A stretch of DNA of 64,000 nt, from positions 266,582-330,581 of the forward strand of contig LUVW01000001.1 in NCBI GenBank assembly GCA_001661515.1, written 5' to 3'. The position numbers and the translations under genes were made by a program. The notes under the pieces are model-generated. The model saw only the letters and a program-made list of their open reading frames with translations. It made no database searches and was not told the DNA's origin. Shown one piece after another: positions 37,278 through 48,000 of this stretch (position 1 is its first letter; each line of letters begins with the position of its first letter). The DNA comes from Capniomyces stellatus. Taxonomy: Eukaryota > Kickxellomycota > Harpellomycetes > Harpellales > Legeriomycetaceae.

Positions 37278-37470
37278 ATGTTGAAAACACTTTAACTATC
37301 AATGAGTTTGTTTGCCTATTTTATATTTCTTTTTTTTGCTTTTTCCATTTACATGTATCAATAAAAGACACCGAAATTTGTACTATAAAACGAATAACAA
37401 TTAGCAAACAAAACATTCAAAGCTAATTTCAACAAGAAAGAAAATAAAAATATCCAAAATTTCGACGTTT

Positions 37471-39472
37471 CTAGTAGTATTCGCTGAAAATGTCGGGAAT
37501 TCCAAATTTGCTACAATAAACCAACGTTTGTGGGTTGTGGTAGTACGCCTTGGGAACAGCGCTGTCATTGGTGGAGCCTGGCTTTGCCATGGGGCTAACT
37601 CTGTTTCCGCTATTATTGCTATTGCCGCTATTCAACGTGTTGAATGGATAGTTTCTTGGTATTCTTGCCTCGTCGTTGGTTCCGCTACTCACGCCTGGCG
37701 CAGTAACAACAAAGTTCATTGGAATCATCAGCTTCTCTCTGCCTTCTCCAGATGCTCCAGCCAACTTGATCGCCTTGGTCTCCTTTAAAATATTCTTTCT
37801 AACTTGCACGTTGCTTTCCAGCTCGTTCCAGTACCGAAAAGTGTCCTCGTCAACTTGTCTGTGCGTTCTTGTCAAGCTTGGCTTTGGAATCCTGTGCTGC
37901 GTTGTTTTCAATATTGCCAGCCATTCTTCGTCATAGCTAAACCCATCCTCTGGTCCAGCCTCGTCTCCGCCCACTTTCCCGTCATAGCCATTATAGTTGT
38001 CATTTTTGTCTGGTGTTGGAATTGGAACGTCTATTATTTCCAGAAAGCTCCTTCCTGGAAGACACTTGTCTAACGAAAGAAACTCTGTCTTTTCTCTCCT
38101 TGCAAACTCCTCTCGACTCCTCTCGTCTTCTGCCCTCATTTCCTTCTCCAAATCCTCACTTCTCCCCTCCACTGCAGTTCCGGTCATTTCCGATTCTTTA
38201 CTTTGGATCTTATATACCACCACATCCTCGTCACTACTCTCGTTGTCCGATCCAAGGTCTATCTCATCATTGTTTTTTACAACAAGTCCGTTATCAACCA
38301 CACTGTTAGCACACCCTACCCCCATACCCTTCCCCTTCCCATTCTCAGCTCCATCAAGCTCTGCCTCCGAATCCAGATCCGAATCCAAAAACGACATTGG
38401 GATTTCATCTTCATTTTCAACCTTTTGCACAGTCCTTCCAAGCCCCCTACTCACACTGCCTGATCCTCTATTATTTCCATTTCTTGCCCCATCATATTCC
38501 CCCCAATAAATATCCGCCTTATGCCGAACATGCAGATGCGCGCTAAACCACCAACTTGGCCTGAGTATCTCCATCAACATGCTGTTCATCTCCGACCCCA
38601 ACTTCCTGCTCATCACCTCGCTTTTAAAAAACGGCTTCTTCTTTAGCAACAATCCAACATCGCCATACTGACTCGCCATCGTTGGCCAATCATGACTCAC
38701 AAACAAATCTATTTTTCCTCGATACAGCTTCAGCTTCTCCACCTCAAATTTTCTCACATGATGCATACTTTTGTTTGTGTTTCCGCTAAACGGCGGTCTC
38801 TCGTAATAACTCGCATTGTAATTATGGTCCATGTATATTCCCGATATTCCTCCTATCCTCACTCCCTTGTACTTTATCACATTGCTGCTTCCCATGTAGT
38901 ATATATTTGGCGCTACCCATCCCCCTAAATGCAACTCCCTGTTGTAATTCGACGCCTCATGGTTCCCCCCAACAAATATTGTTGGAATTGGCGCTCTTTT
39001 GGCTGAGCTGTAGTACCGATGGAATCCGCCTATCTTCTTGTATTTGTCCGGCGCTGCCAGCAAACTTAAATCTGTATAGTTCCTGATAGCCTATTATTAC
39101 CACACAAAGCAAAACCCCCCAATTTTTAATCAGTATAACTCTCCTTCCCTACTAACAACATCGTTACTTTTTTTTTTTTACTATGCAGATCCAAGTACGC
39201 TCTTTACCTGGAAATCACCACATATAATCAACAAATCTACGCTTTTATTGTCTGCCTTCTCTCTCAACTGAATCGCTTTGTATATTTTGTCAAGCTCTCC
39301 ATGACAACACCCCTCAATTGCCACCTAAGTTTTGTTTACAGTCCATTTTTCTCATTTTAATTTATTTATTTTTGCCATTTCGCTTTTTTTTTCATTTACA
39401 TAGTTTAACTTTTTTTTTATTTACTGTTTAAACTCAACAATAGATTCTTGCTTTAAGTTTTACCCTTAACAT
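37471..39472 (-). CDS. DBR1: RNA lariat debranching enzyme
   Basis: Cuts the 2'-5' bond of excised intron lariats, a metallophosphoesterase of the nucleus. Exons 39472-39464 (nine bases, MLR), 39324-39208 and 39090-37471; 581 residues. Metal and active-site motifs are intact: [12 protein letters not shown] (about 7-18, with the family's Cys), CGDFQ (38-42), [10 protein letters not shown] (about 81-90), SHDWP, and [20 protein letters not shown] and [15 protein letters not shown] are also diagnostic. The C-terminal half (after about 230) is long, acidic and Ser/Asp-rich, then ends with a conserved-looking [12 protein letters not shown] block. The first exon is inferred: exon 2 begins at VAIEGCC behind an acceptor, and ATGTTAAGG before a GT is the nearest in-phase start. 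In an intron-rich genome this enzyme should be essential in practice. Confidence 0.94.
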
Positions 39473-41077
39473 CTTGTGTATTTTTGGCATCAATGTGTCT
39501 AGTACTTTTACTTTATATTTTTCAACATAACCTATTAATGCAAAAGCAGATTGCGTGTTCCATCGTCTTTATTTATCCTTTTCAAATCCACTTTTTATTA
39601 CACGTCTTCAAATCAACAAAGTTACTCGGATAAATCTTTGGTAATTGTTGCAAAAACTTTTTATTATTATTACACTTTTAGGTCATTGAATGGCATGTCA
39701 GTTCAACCAATTAAATCATTGCCATTTTAATACCAGGGAGTTTGATATTAGTTTAGGTTTCGATTATGACTTTGGCTTTGATCTCAAGCCATGATTTTGA
39801 CTTTTTTTTTTCTCTTTTTTTTTCTCTTCTTGCGCTTGGTATTCTGTTGGGGTTTGGTGTTGAGCGTGTTCCAATAAACACAGGTCGACCACTTTAGTAA
39901 TCGCATTCAGCACCAATATACAAAAACTAGTAAAAGCCGTTGCAGCTATGCTCGAAACAATTTCTAGCCATAACACTAGTAAACTATTATTCTATCAACA
40001 AACTTTTAGTATAAACAAACTAGACTTTTGTGCTTTCCGATTAAGTTGTCCAATCTAAACGACTCGGAAATGCATAGTATATATGTTTCAATCAAGTATT
40101 TCCTTAACTTAATACACTAATCATAAACTTTTTAAATCTATTTATGTTTGATGTACAAGTTATAGCTTATTGATCTGAATTCGTAGTATATTTTGTATAT
40201 ATTCAGTGATGTGTTTTAAAACGAACACGCGTTCACCCCAAATAAGAACAATCTGGTATCGGAATGATTAAGATGCTACAAAGCTCCGGGAACTGACCTT
40301 GCGAGATAATAGCTCGTGTATAAGTAGAACCTTAGATTGCTGATGTGAGGTAATTGTTTTAATATTTTTTGATTCATGCACATTGGTCCAGTTTTAGCAC
40401 TGAGTAAAATAATATTTAAACCAAGTCGAATAAGAATAACGCTACTGTTAATTGAAAAGGGCCGAGTTTTAAAAATCACGGTCAAAGCATGAATGAGTAG
40501 TAATCAAATGGCGTTGGGCTTTAAATGATTTACTTATGGGTCGTATCACAATCTTCAAGAGTAGAATAGTACCATTCGCGATTATAGGCTAACTTTATAC
40601 CAGACCATTCTTTTAATAAACAAATCGCAATGCTCAGAATTAATAATTCCACATTGATCCGCAACTAGAAACCCAGACCCATTAATATAAATATTTAATA
40701 TATTTCCTCGAGCCTAATTTTTAACTTAAATGCACTAGACATCGAAAAAGCAATACTATGCCATGTTGAATTTAAAAAATTAAATTAAATAGAGTAAATC
40801 TACCATACAACTCTAACTTATTTACTGAGATTTACAAGGTGCTTGAATTTTCAAGCTTAAAAAACACGTTGGAAAAATAACCAGGCTTGTGGTAATAGCA
40901 CAACCGTATTCAACAATGTGGAATTGATAAACCAGGTCAAAGCAGAGTCGAAATGGGCTAACTAGTATAAATACAAAGACTTTTGGGACATTAATTTTCT
41001 TAGATTATCATCACCTTTCGGTACATTTAGATTAGATTTAGAGTACATCAATAACCAAGATACCAAATTAAATAAAC
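39473..41077. other. Intergenic upstream of DBR1 (-) and the Cys-Arg repeat gene (+)
   Basis: About 1.6 kb, AT-rich. A minus-strand open frame at 39764-39976 has a hydrophobic start and Lys/Glu-rich end but no ATG in frame. No clear gene or control site otherwise. Confidence 0.5.
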
Positions 41078-42010
41078 ATGAGGGTGTCATCAATTTCAAT
41101 TTACGCAGTAGCAATCCAGTGCTTCTCAGGACTAGTCCTCGCAAACAGCGACTATGACAGATCCGAAAGCAGTGTTGTTCTTAACAAGGACGACCTGTAT
41201 AACATGGATCTGCATCCTAACCAGTTGGACCAGCTCTTAGACAGCGACATTGGTCTCAGCAGCGCGGATAATGAAGGATTTGGATCAGTTCTCCGCTCAA
41301 GACGCAAGTCATGTTGCAAGAGCCGCAGATCATGTCACAAGAGCCGCAGATCATGCCGTAAGAGCCGCAGGTCATGTTGCAAACGTCGCAAGTCGTGCCA
41401 CAAGAGCCGCAAGTCATGCCGTAAGAGCCGCAAGTCATGCAGCATGCGCTCGTGCCGCAAGAAGTTCAAGTCATGCAGACGTAAGGTTTGCAGAAAGAAG
41501 TGCTCACGCAAGTGCAAAAAGATTTGCAAGCGCGTAGGCAAAGGAGGTAGAAAAATGACAAGAGGTAGAAAAATGAAGAGAAGTAGAAATATGAAGAGAG
41601 GAGGAAGAATGACAAGAAGGCGCGGAGGATGTCGCAGATCTTGCAAGAAATGCAGCAAATGTGTATTATCCAAAAAGTCTAAGCTTCAAGCCATGTTCAA
41701 GGACCCAAAGTTCGACGCTTTAAAGGCAGAATTCAAGAAGCTCAGGGCCGCAGGTGCCTTTAAGAGAACTAAGAAATACCAAAAGCCATCAGCATTGCCA
41801 ATAAGTGTTAGAAACAAAAGAGCCAGATATCCTACCGCAAGAAATAATATGTTTAGATCTGATAAAAGACAACCTAAACCAGCTCTAATCAGGGCTAAAG
41901 CTCCAATCAAGGCTAGAGCTGCTGTCAAGGCTAAAGCTGCTATCAAGACTAAAGCTGCTGTCAAAGTTGCAACCTCAACCCCAGCCCCAGTCAAAACCAT
42001 AAAAGCATAA
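41078..42010 (+). CDS. Secreted Cys-Arg-Lys-Ser repeat protein, copy A
   Basis: Intronless, 310 residues, family not recognised. Order of parts: signal peptide (MRVSSISIYAVAIQCFSGLV, cut likely after LVLA near 22); an acidic spacer to about 75 (NMDLHPNQLDQLLDSD); seven exact-length 7-residue repeats of the form R-[KR]-S-C-x-K-S coded at 41303-41449; a further Cys/Lys region (CRKKCSRKCKKICKR); Met/Arg/Gly-rich stretch; CRRSCKKCSKC; then a moderately conserved FKDPKFDALKAEFKKLRAAGAFKR block; and a Lys/Ala tail with AVKAKAAIKTKAAVK repeats. The mature chain is extremely basic and holds about 20 Cys in the middle third. The acidic spacer could act as a propeptide that balances charge. A secreted cross-linked matrix, adhesive or antimicrobial role is inference. 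A paralogue lies 1.3 kb downstream. Confidence 0.85.
   Translation: MRVSSISIYAVAIQCFSGLVLANSDYDRSESSVVLNKDDLYNMDLHPNQLDQLLDSDIGLSSADNEGFGSVLRSRRKSCCKSRRSCHKSRRSCRKSRRSCCKRRKSCHKSRKSCRKSRKSCSMRSCRKKFKSCRRKVCRKKCSRKCKKICKRVGKGGRKMTRGRKMKRSRNMKRGGRMTRRRGGCRRSCKKCSKCVLSKKSKLQAMFKDPKFDALKAEFKKLRAAGAFKRTKKYQKPSALPISVRNKRARYPTARNNMFRSDKRQPKPALIRAKAPIKARAAVKAKAAIKTKAAVKVATSTPAPVKTIKA
41303..41449 (+). repeat. 21-base (7-residue) tandem repeat in copy A
   Basis: Seven head-to-tail units with consensus CGCAAGTCATGCCGTAAGAGC, coding R-K-S-C-x-K-S. Unit variation lies mostly at the residue after Cys (Cys, His, Arg, Cys, His, Arg, Ser), a near-regular three-step pattern, suggesting a higher-order 63-base unit. 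Confidence 0.95.
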
Positions 42011-43322
42011 ATTGATTTATATGTTTTATTCCTTGTTTTTTTAGAATACATTCAACGTTTTGACATTTTATAAATAATCTTTTTAAGATAAACTCGTTGA
42101 AAATAATTCATGTTTAAATTCCCTCATTAAATCAAACTACTAAAACGAACAGATATAACTTGGATGCAAGTGAGTGGTAGCACTCAACTGGCTCACCGTT
42201 TATTATTACTATTACTATTACTACTAATATTATTGCTGAAATGGCGTTGCCAGTTTAACTTTTTTCTAATTTAAATATCACTTCGTTTTTCGCAACCACC
42301 CAAAATACATGCATTGAACTCAATAAAGAAAAAGTGAAATCAAACCCCTGCTATTTTGGGCTACGCGGTTAGCTAAAACAGAGTGTGTATCTGTTGTATA
42401 TACTGGGGATTGTAGCGGTCAGAATTTGGATGCAAGTATATATCACTCTGGGGTTTCAAAAGTTAGAATTGATCGACGCTGAGTGTCGTAAAAAAAGTGT
42501 GTGCTTTTTTTGTGTTTCAATTGTATTGAAAATGTGGCTATAGTTGCTTTTAAGTATCTAATGCTTTATATTACATAGCAATCTTATGGCACTGGCTCAA
42601 TTTTAGAGCTAATACTGTCAATTATAAACAAGAAACAAATAGGGTAGTATTAAAAACTTTGGTTCAATCGAGAAGAATATGTATATACATAAAAAAGCTA
42701 CAAACCCCATTTTTTTCAGATTAAATTCGTGATTGTTTGTTAAGACGGACTTATTAGATAAAAATACCAAATAAGTTTGGTGATAATTGCTGATCGCCTT
42801 TGGATAAATAATGCTGGCATAAACTCAATATATTAAAAAATCGACTTAAAATCACGCCGAGCATTTATATACCAATAACACTGGCTGCGAGCTTTAATAT
42901 AGTTATAAAGTCAACTGCACAGGTACAGTATAAAACTTGATCTACAAATATTGTAATGTAAAAATGGCAACTAAATTAAACATTCTCGATTTGGTTTAAT
43001 ATGCATGTTATATTAGTACATCTAGACTATTTACAATAGTGATATACCACCAGCATAATTGTTTTTAATCAATTAATTTGATTTTCAAAGCTAGTTAGAG
43101 ATACAAGCTGAAAATATAGCAAGTTTAGCAATACAAGCGTTAGAAGTAGCTATACTCAGTATAAGAAACACTTTCAGAAAATACAGTTAACATTGTTAAA
43201 ATGAAATGTAAAAGTATCTATAAATAGCGAGGGACCACGCCTGAAAAATAAAAGATTAAAAACTTATAGACATATTTTACTCAATACCCTAAACCACGGT
43301 AAAGGTAAAATAATAGAACATC
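42011..43322. other. Spacer between the two Cys-Arg repeat genes
   Basis: About 1.3 kb of AT-rich DNA without a gene. I see no match between the upstream flanks of the two copies; the similarity starts at or just after the start codons. Confidence 0.55.
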
Positions 43323-44456
43323 ATGAAAGTATCATCAATTTCAATCTACGCAGTAGCAATCCAGTGCTTCTCAGGACTAGTCCTCGCAAACAGCGACTAT
43401 GACAGATCCGAAAACAATGTTGTTCTTAATAAGGACGACCTGTATAACATGGACCTGCACCCTAACCAGTTGGACCAGCTCTTAGACAGCGACATTGGTC
43501 CCAGCAGCGCGGATAATGAAGGATTCGGATCAGTTCTTCGCTCAAGACGCAAGTCGTGTTGCAAGAGCCGCAGATCATGTCACGAGAGCCGCAGATCATG
43601 CCGTAAGAGCCGTAAGTCATCCTGCAGACGTCGCAAGTCATGCCACAAGAGCCGCAAGTCATGCCGTAAGAGCCGCAAGTCATGCAGCATGCGCTCGTGC
43701 CGCAAGAAGTTCAAGTCATGCAGACGCAAGGTTTGCAGAAAGAAGTGCTCACGCAAGTGCAAGAAGATTTGCAAGCGCGTAGGCAAAGGAGGTAGAAAAA
43801 TGAAAAGAGGTAAAAAGATGACAAGAGGTAGAAATATGAAGAGAGGAAGAAGAATGACAAGAAGGCGCGGAGGATGTCGCAGATCTTGCAAGAAATGTAG
43901 ACGTTGCACTCTGTCCAACAGACCAGCCATTAAAAAGATGTTTGCAAACCCTAAGTTTGATGGCTTGAAGGCAGAATTCAAGAAGCTCCAGGCTGCAGGT
44001 GCCTTTAAAAGACCCCAAGCCGTCGTCCCAAAAGCAAGAAAGCTCAACACCAAGAGGGCAGTACTACTCAAAAATGCAGCACCACTCAAAAATGTAGCAC
44101 CACTCAAAAATGCAGCACCGCTCAGAAATGCAGCACCACTAAAAAATGCAGCACCTAGCCAAAAAGATTTCCGCAAAAAAGATTTCCGCAAAAGAGTTAC
44201 ACGCAAAGGAGATACACGCAAAGGAGATACACGCAAAGCAGGTTATAAAAAAGGTGGATCCAGAAAAGCTAGAAGAAGAGTCAAGAGAAAGTTTACCATG
44301 AAGGGCAACAAATTGGGTAAAGCCTCAAGACCAACAACTAAGCCATACATTACCAGACCTGTCTTAGCCAAACCAGTTGTGTCAGCAACAGTCCCAGTAA
44401 ACTCTTCTCCAGTCAAGACAGCCCAAGCCACCACTGCAGCCAGCCCACTAAAGTAA
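43323..44456 (+). CDS. Secreted Cys-Arg-Lys-Ser repeat protein, copy B
   Basis: Intronless paralogue of copy A, 377 residues, not recognised as any known family. The first 200 or so residues nearly match copy A: signal peptide starting MKVSSISIYAVAIQCFSG, acidic spacer, seven 7-residue R-[KR]-S-C repeats (43548-43694), the CRKKCSRKCKKICKR block and CRRSCKKCRRC. A conserved ANPKFDGLKAEFKKLQAAGAFKR block follows. The tails then diverge: copy B has six copies of L-[KR]-N-[AV]-A-P (about 44069-44156), then RKKDFRKR and RKGDTRKGDTRK basic repeats, and a Pro/Ala/Thr-rich end. The chain is even more basic than copy A. Likely exported through the ER, where the Cys could pair. Recent duplication plus fast change of the tail is the simplest history; function is open. 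Confidence 0.85.
   Translation: MKVSSISIYAVAIQCFSGLVLANSDYDRSENNVVLNKDDLYNMDLHPNQLDQLLDSDIGPSSADNEGFGSVLRSRRKSCCKSRRSCHESRRSCRKSRKSSCRRRKSCHKSRKSCRKSRKSCSMRSCRKKFKSCRRKVCRKKCSRKCKKICKRVGKGGRKMKRGKKMTRGRNMKRGRRMTRRRGGCRRSCKKCRRCTLSNRPAIKKMFANPKFDGLKAEFKKLQAAGAFKRPQAVVPKARKLNTKRAVLLKNAAPLKNVAPLKNAAPLRNAAPLKNAAPSQKDFRKKDFRKRVTRKGDTRKGDTRKAGYKKGGSRKARRRVKRKFTMKGNKLGKASRPTTKPYITRPVLAKPVVSATVPVNSSPVKTAQATTAASPLK
43548..43694 (+). repeat. 21-base (7-residue) tandem repeat in copy B
   Basis: Seven units in the same number and order as copy A, with one Ser-Ser-Cys variant (AAGTCATCCTGCAGACGT) at unit 4, so repeat number was fixed before or homogenised after duplication. Confidence 0.95.
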
Positions 44457-45044
44457 TTTAGCTTGATCTGCAAATCTGGATCACTCAGTTCTAAACGACG
44501 ATAGATCAGCGTTTGGTTCTTTAAGCTCCAGCTTGGCTTGTACTAGTTTACAAAAGATTTCATTTATTTATCTAACATGCACGATATACATTTTATTTAG
44601 AATTCATTGGTATATTGTTCAGATGTCTCCATTTGGAAACACGACTTGAATTTTATATAAAAACATCTGGTAGATGTAGTTTTAAAACAATAGAACTAAC
44701 TTACAAACAATAAACAATTTACCAGCCCACTTGACAATTTACTAGAATGTAATCCAAGTGCCAAGTTGTAGTTGCAGCTTTTGCGCTAATGGCTAAATTG
44801 CATTTCTTTTTATACGACCAAAACAGGAGATTAATTATGGGAATCGTTTCTTTTTATTTATTGGAATAACGGGAATCATTTCAATCGAAAAATAAAATAA
44901 AAGAAAACTTGCGTTAATTAAAGAAAATTACACTGAATAAGAGTCCAAAAGCTTCGCGATTTAGAAAATTTGGTTTTTCTTAGAGAGTGCTGTTAAATCC
45001 AAACAATCGCAAATAATAGAAAAAAACATATTAAAGCCCTGGGA
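44457..45044. other. Intergenic before the DHX35-like gene
   Basis: About 0.6 kb AT-rich DNA; no gene or recognisable control element. Confidence 0.5.
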
Positions 45045-48000
45045 ATGGCTAGCGACGAGCAAATGGAAGCGGGAGATGACATGGATTTCATTGAGAGCCT
45101 TTACAGCAAGTCCGATTCCATCAGAGTAGAGAGAAATCGAATGAATCTGCCGATTTACAAAAAAAGTAACGACCTGGCTTAAAAATATGCAATAGAACGC
45201 GCTTGATGATAAATGATAATATAGAAAAGGACAGACAATAATTCTATTGACGTTCTTGGATTGCTTTAAAACTAACCTGGCAAATTAAAAACAAACAAAG
45301 CGATCTTGAAAACAATTTTAGGAAAAAATATACTATATGGGCTCGAGAAAGCGCAAACTTTGATAGTAACAGGAGAAACTGGCAGTGGAAAGACAACTCG
45401 TAAGCTAACAACCTTTAGTTTAAAACTGGCAGAAAGGCGCTTAACTAGGAACCAACAATATATTAACAATTGCGTAAATAGAAGTGATGCAGTATTTACA
45501 CGAAAGTGGCTGGACGGCTAATGGGAGAGTTGTTGCAGTGGCTTTGGTAAGAGAGCAACTTTATTTCAACCACGACATGCTAAGCTTAAACGTGCTATGG
45601 CATGGCTGGTTTTTAATTTTTAGTTTTAATTTTTTAGCTTTTAGTTTTCAGTTTTCAGTTTTACGTATATTTTTTATTGATATCGGGTTTATATTATTAG
45701 TTTTCGGTTTTTGGCTTATAGTTGTGTTTGTTTGTTGATATGATATGTGTGTAAAGGCTAAAACATTGTGATTGGTGCCTAATTTTTACAGCCTAGAAGG
45801 GTAGCAGTAATTTCAGCGGCCAAGAGAGTGAGTGCGGAAATGAAATGCGAGCTAGGGAAACAGGTTGGGTACTCTGTGCGGTTTGACAATAAAAGCGATA
45901 TAAACGAAACTCGGATAAAGTACTTGACTGACGGTACTTTGATGAGAGAGGTATTTGCAGACCCTTTACTGTCAACGTATTCTGTGATTATGGTTGACGA
46001 AGTTCACGAGCGCGGGATTGAAACAGATTTATTAGTAGGTATTTTAAAAAAGTAAGTGGATACGCCTTTTACGCTTTAGAATATCAAAATGGTACTTTTT
46101 CGGTTTATTATATTATTTATTTTTCATAAAGGAAGATATGGAAAGGAAAAAAAAAAATTAGGGCCAAGTAAAATTCGAGCTACATATATCATAGGATTCA
46201 GAGAAAGAGACCGGAACTTAGGGTTATAATTTCTTCAGCGACCATTGATGTTCAAACTATATACGACTACTTCAACTCCAGACCATCTAACAATGAGTCG
46301 GGGCTTCTTCCGTGCGCACTAGTCCATATATCTGAGCAACTCAGCCCAGTTGACCTGCACTATCTATCAAGTCCATGTTTAGATTATCTTGCTGAAGCTG
46401 TGGCCACAGTTATAAAAATCAATGAACAGGTACGCAGGATATATTACAAATTAATCGCATCAAGCAAATGTATAACGATGGCAGGCACTAAACTTCAGTT
46501 TGACAATTGTGATGAATAAGCTTTGTTGTCAAACTTTGTTTAATAATAAAAACAATTGGGGTTGCTTATTGGCTCGACTTAGGAAGAGGATGGAGATATA
46601 TTGGTGTTCCTGACTGGTAGAAAGGAGATAGAAAATATGGCACAGGAGTTGGTGCGATACAGAACAAAGTAACCTTATAGTTATTTCACATTAATTTGTT
46701 TATTGAAGTTGGCTGACTGCTTTATTTTTTTATTTCGGATGACTAAACATAAGCAAGTGAAAGGGAATTTCCAAACACACAGGCTGGTTGGACACGATAC
46801 ATTTGAATTGAAATAGTTGGAAAAATGAAAGTAAAAAAAGAAATAGGTTTCAAAATTATTATCGATGCTAAAAACAAACAACCTGTAGATCAAAATATAG
46901 TCTAGAGATTCTGCCATTATATTCAGGATTGGACCACGGCGAAGTATCAAATGTCTTTGAGCCATCAGCATATAACACCCGTAAAGTGGTTATTAGCACA
47001 AACATAGCAGAGGCATCGGTGACGATTGATGGGATCCGGTTTGTTGTGGATTGCGGTTTGCAAAAGGTAAAGATACAAGTGTAGTGTATACAACCCAAGT
47101 GCTGACTGGGATGCCAAATATGCATTAGTTGTTTCAGTGGCGTTGGATTGTGGGTTAAGTTGGATTATGAGTTAAGTTGGATTATGAGTTAAGTTGGATT
47201 ATGGGTTAGGTTGGGTTGTGGGTTAAATTTCATGAGCAATTATTGGCTGCTACTGTTTAAAATAGATACGAACATACGATGGAGAGGAAAATTTTGATAA
47301 ATACACTGTTTGTCCGATTTCAAAGTCGTCTGCTAGGCAAAGGGCAGGCAGAGCAGGCAGGTTTTCTAGCACATCAGCGGAAAAAATGCGCGGGAAATGC
47401 TACCGCCTTTACCCATTCAGTGTGTTTAAGGATAATATGGCAGAGTATAACATGCCTCAGTTGTACAGAACTGGAGGATCTGAGTTGGTCAAAACGCTTT
47501 TGAACCTGATTGCTGTCACAGGAAAAGTGGATATAAGTGGTTTTGATTTCTTACCGCCAGCACCCAGACCTGAGTACATTGTTTCTGCGCTAGAAGTCAT
47601 GTACCAGCTAGGCTGCATCTCTGAGAGTCTGCTGGGAGGATACAAAGCCTACAGTGTTTCCAGCGATTCAAACACGGACTTGGCTCTAGTTAGAAAGCTT
47701 GCTGTTTTGCCTCTGAATCCCGAACTCAGCATCGTGCTGTTGTCGAGTTTTGGGCTTATAGGCTCGTCAGAGAAAATGGACACCAGCAGCCCAAAGTTTG
47801 TGGGGCCGGAAATTCTATCGATTGTATCAATGTTGAATGCGGAAAATGTATTTATCAAAAGCCACGCCTCAGAAAGACAAAAGCTCAAGTTCTGTGCAGT
47901 TGAAGGCGATCACCTGACTCTGTTGAATATTATCCTGGAATTTTCGCATATACTGGACAAACATAGCTACGTCCACGGCGAACAAAAAGTCAAAGCCTGG

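Noticed and set aside
39764..39976. Minus-strand frame with hydrophobic start and Lys/Glu end
   Set aside because: Starts with GTG only, and the Lys/Glu part comes from a T-run tract; no support as a gene.
41250..41673. Ala/His/Arg repeat frame (+) and Leu/Arg repeat frame (-) over copy A
   Set aside because: Off-frame readings of the 21-base repeat; the signal-peptide frame is the one kept in both copies.
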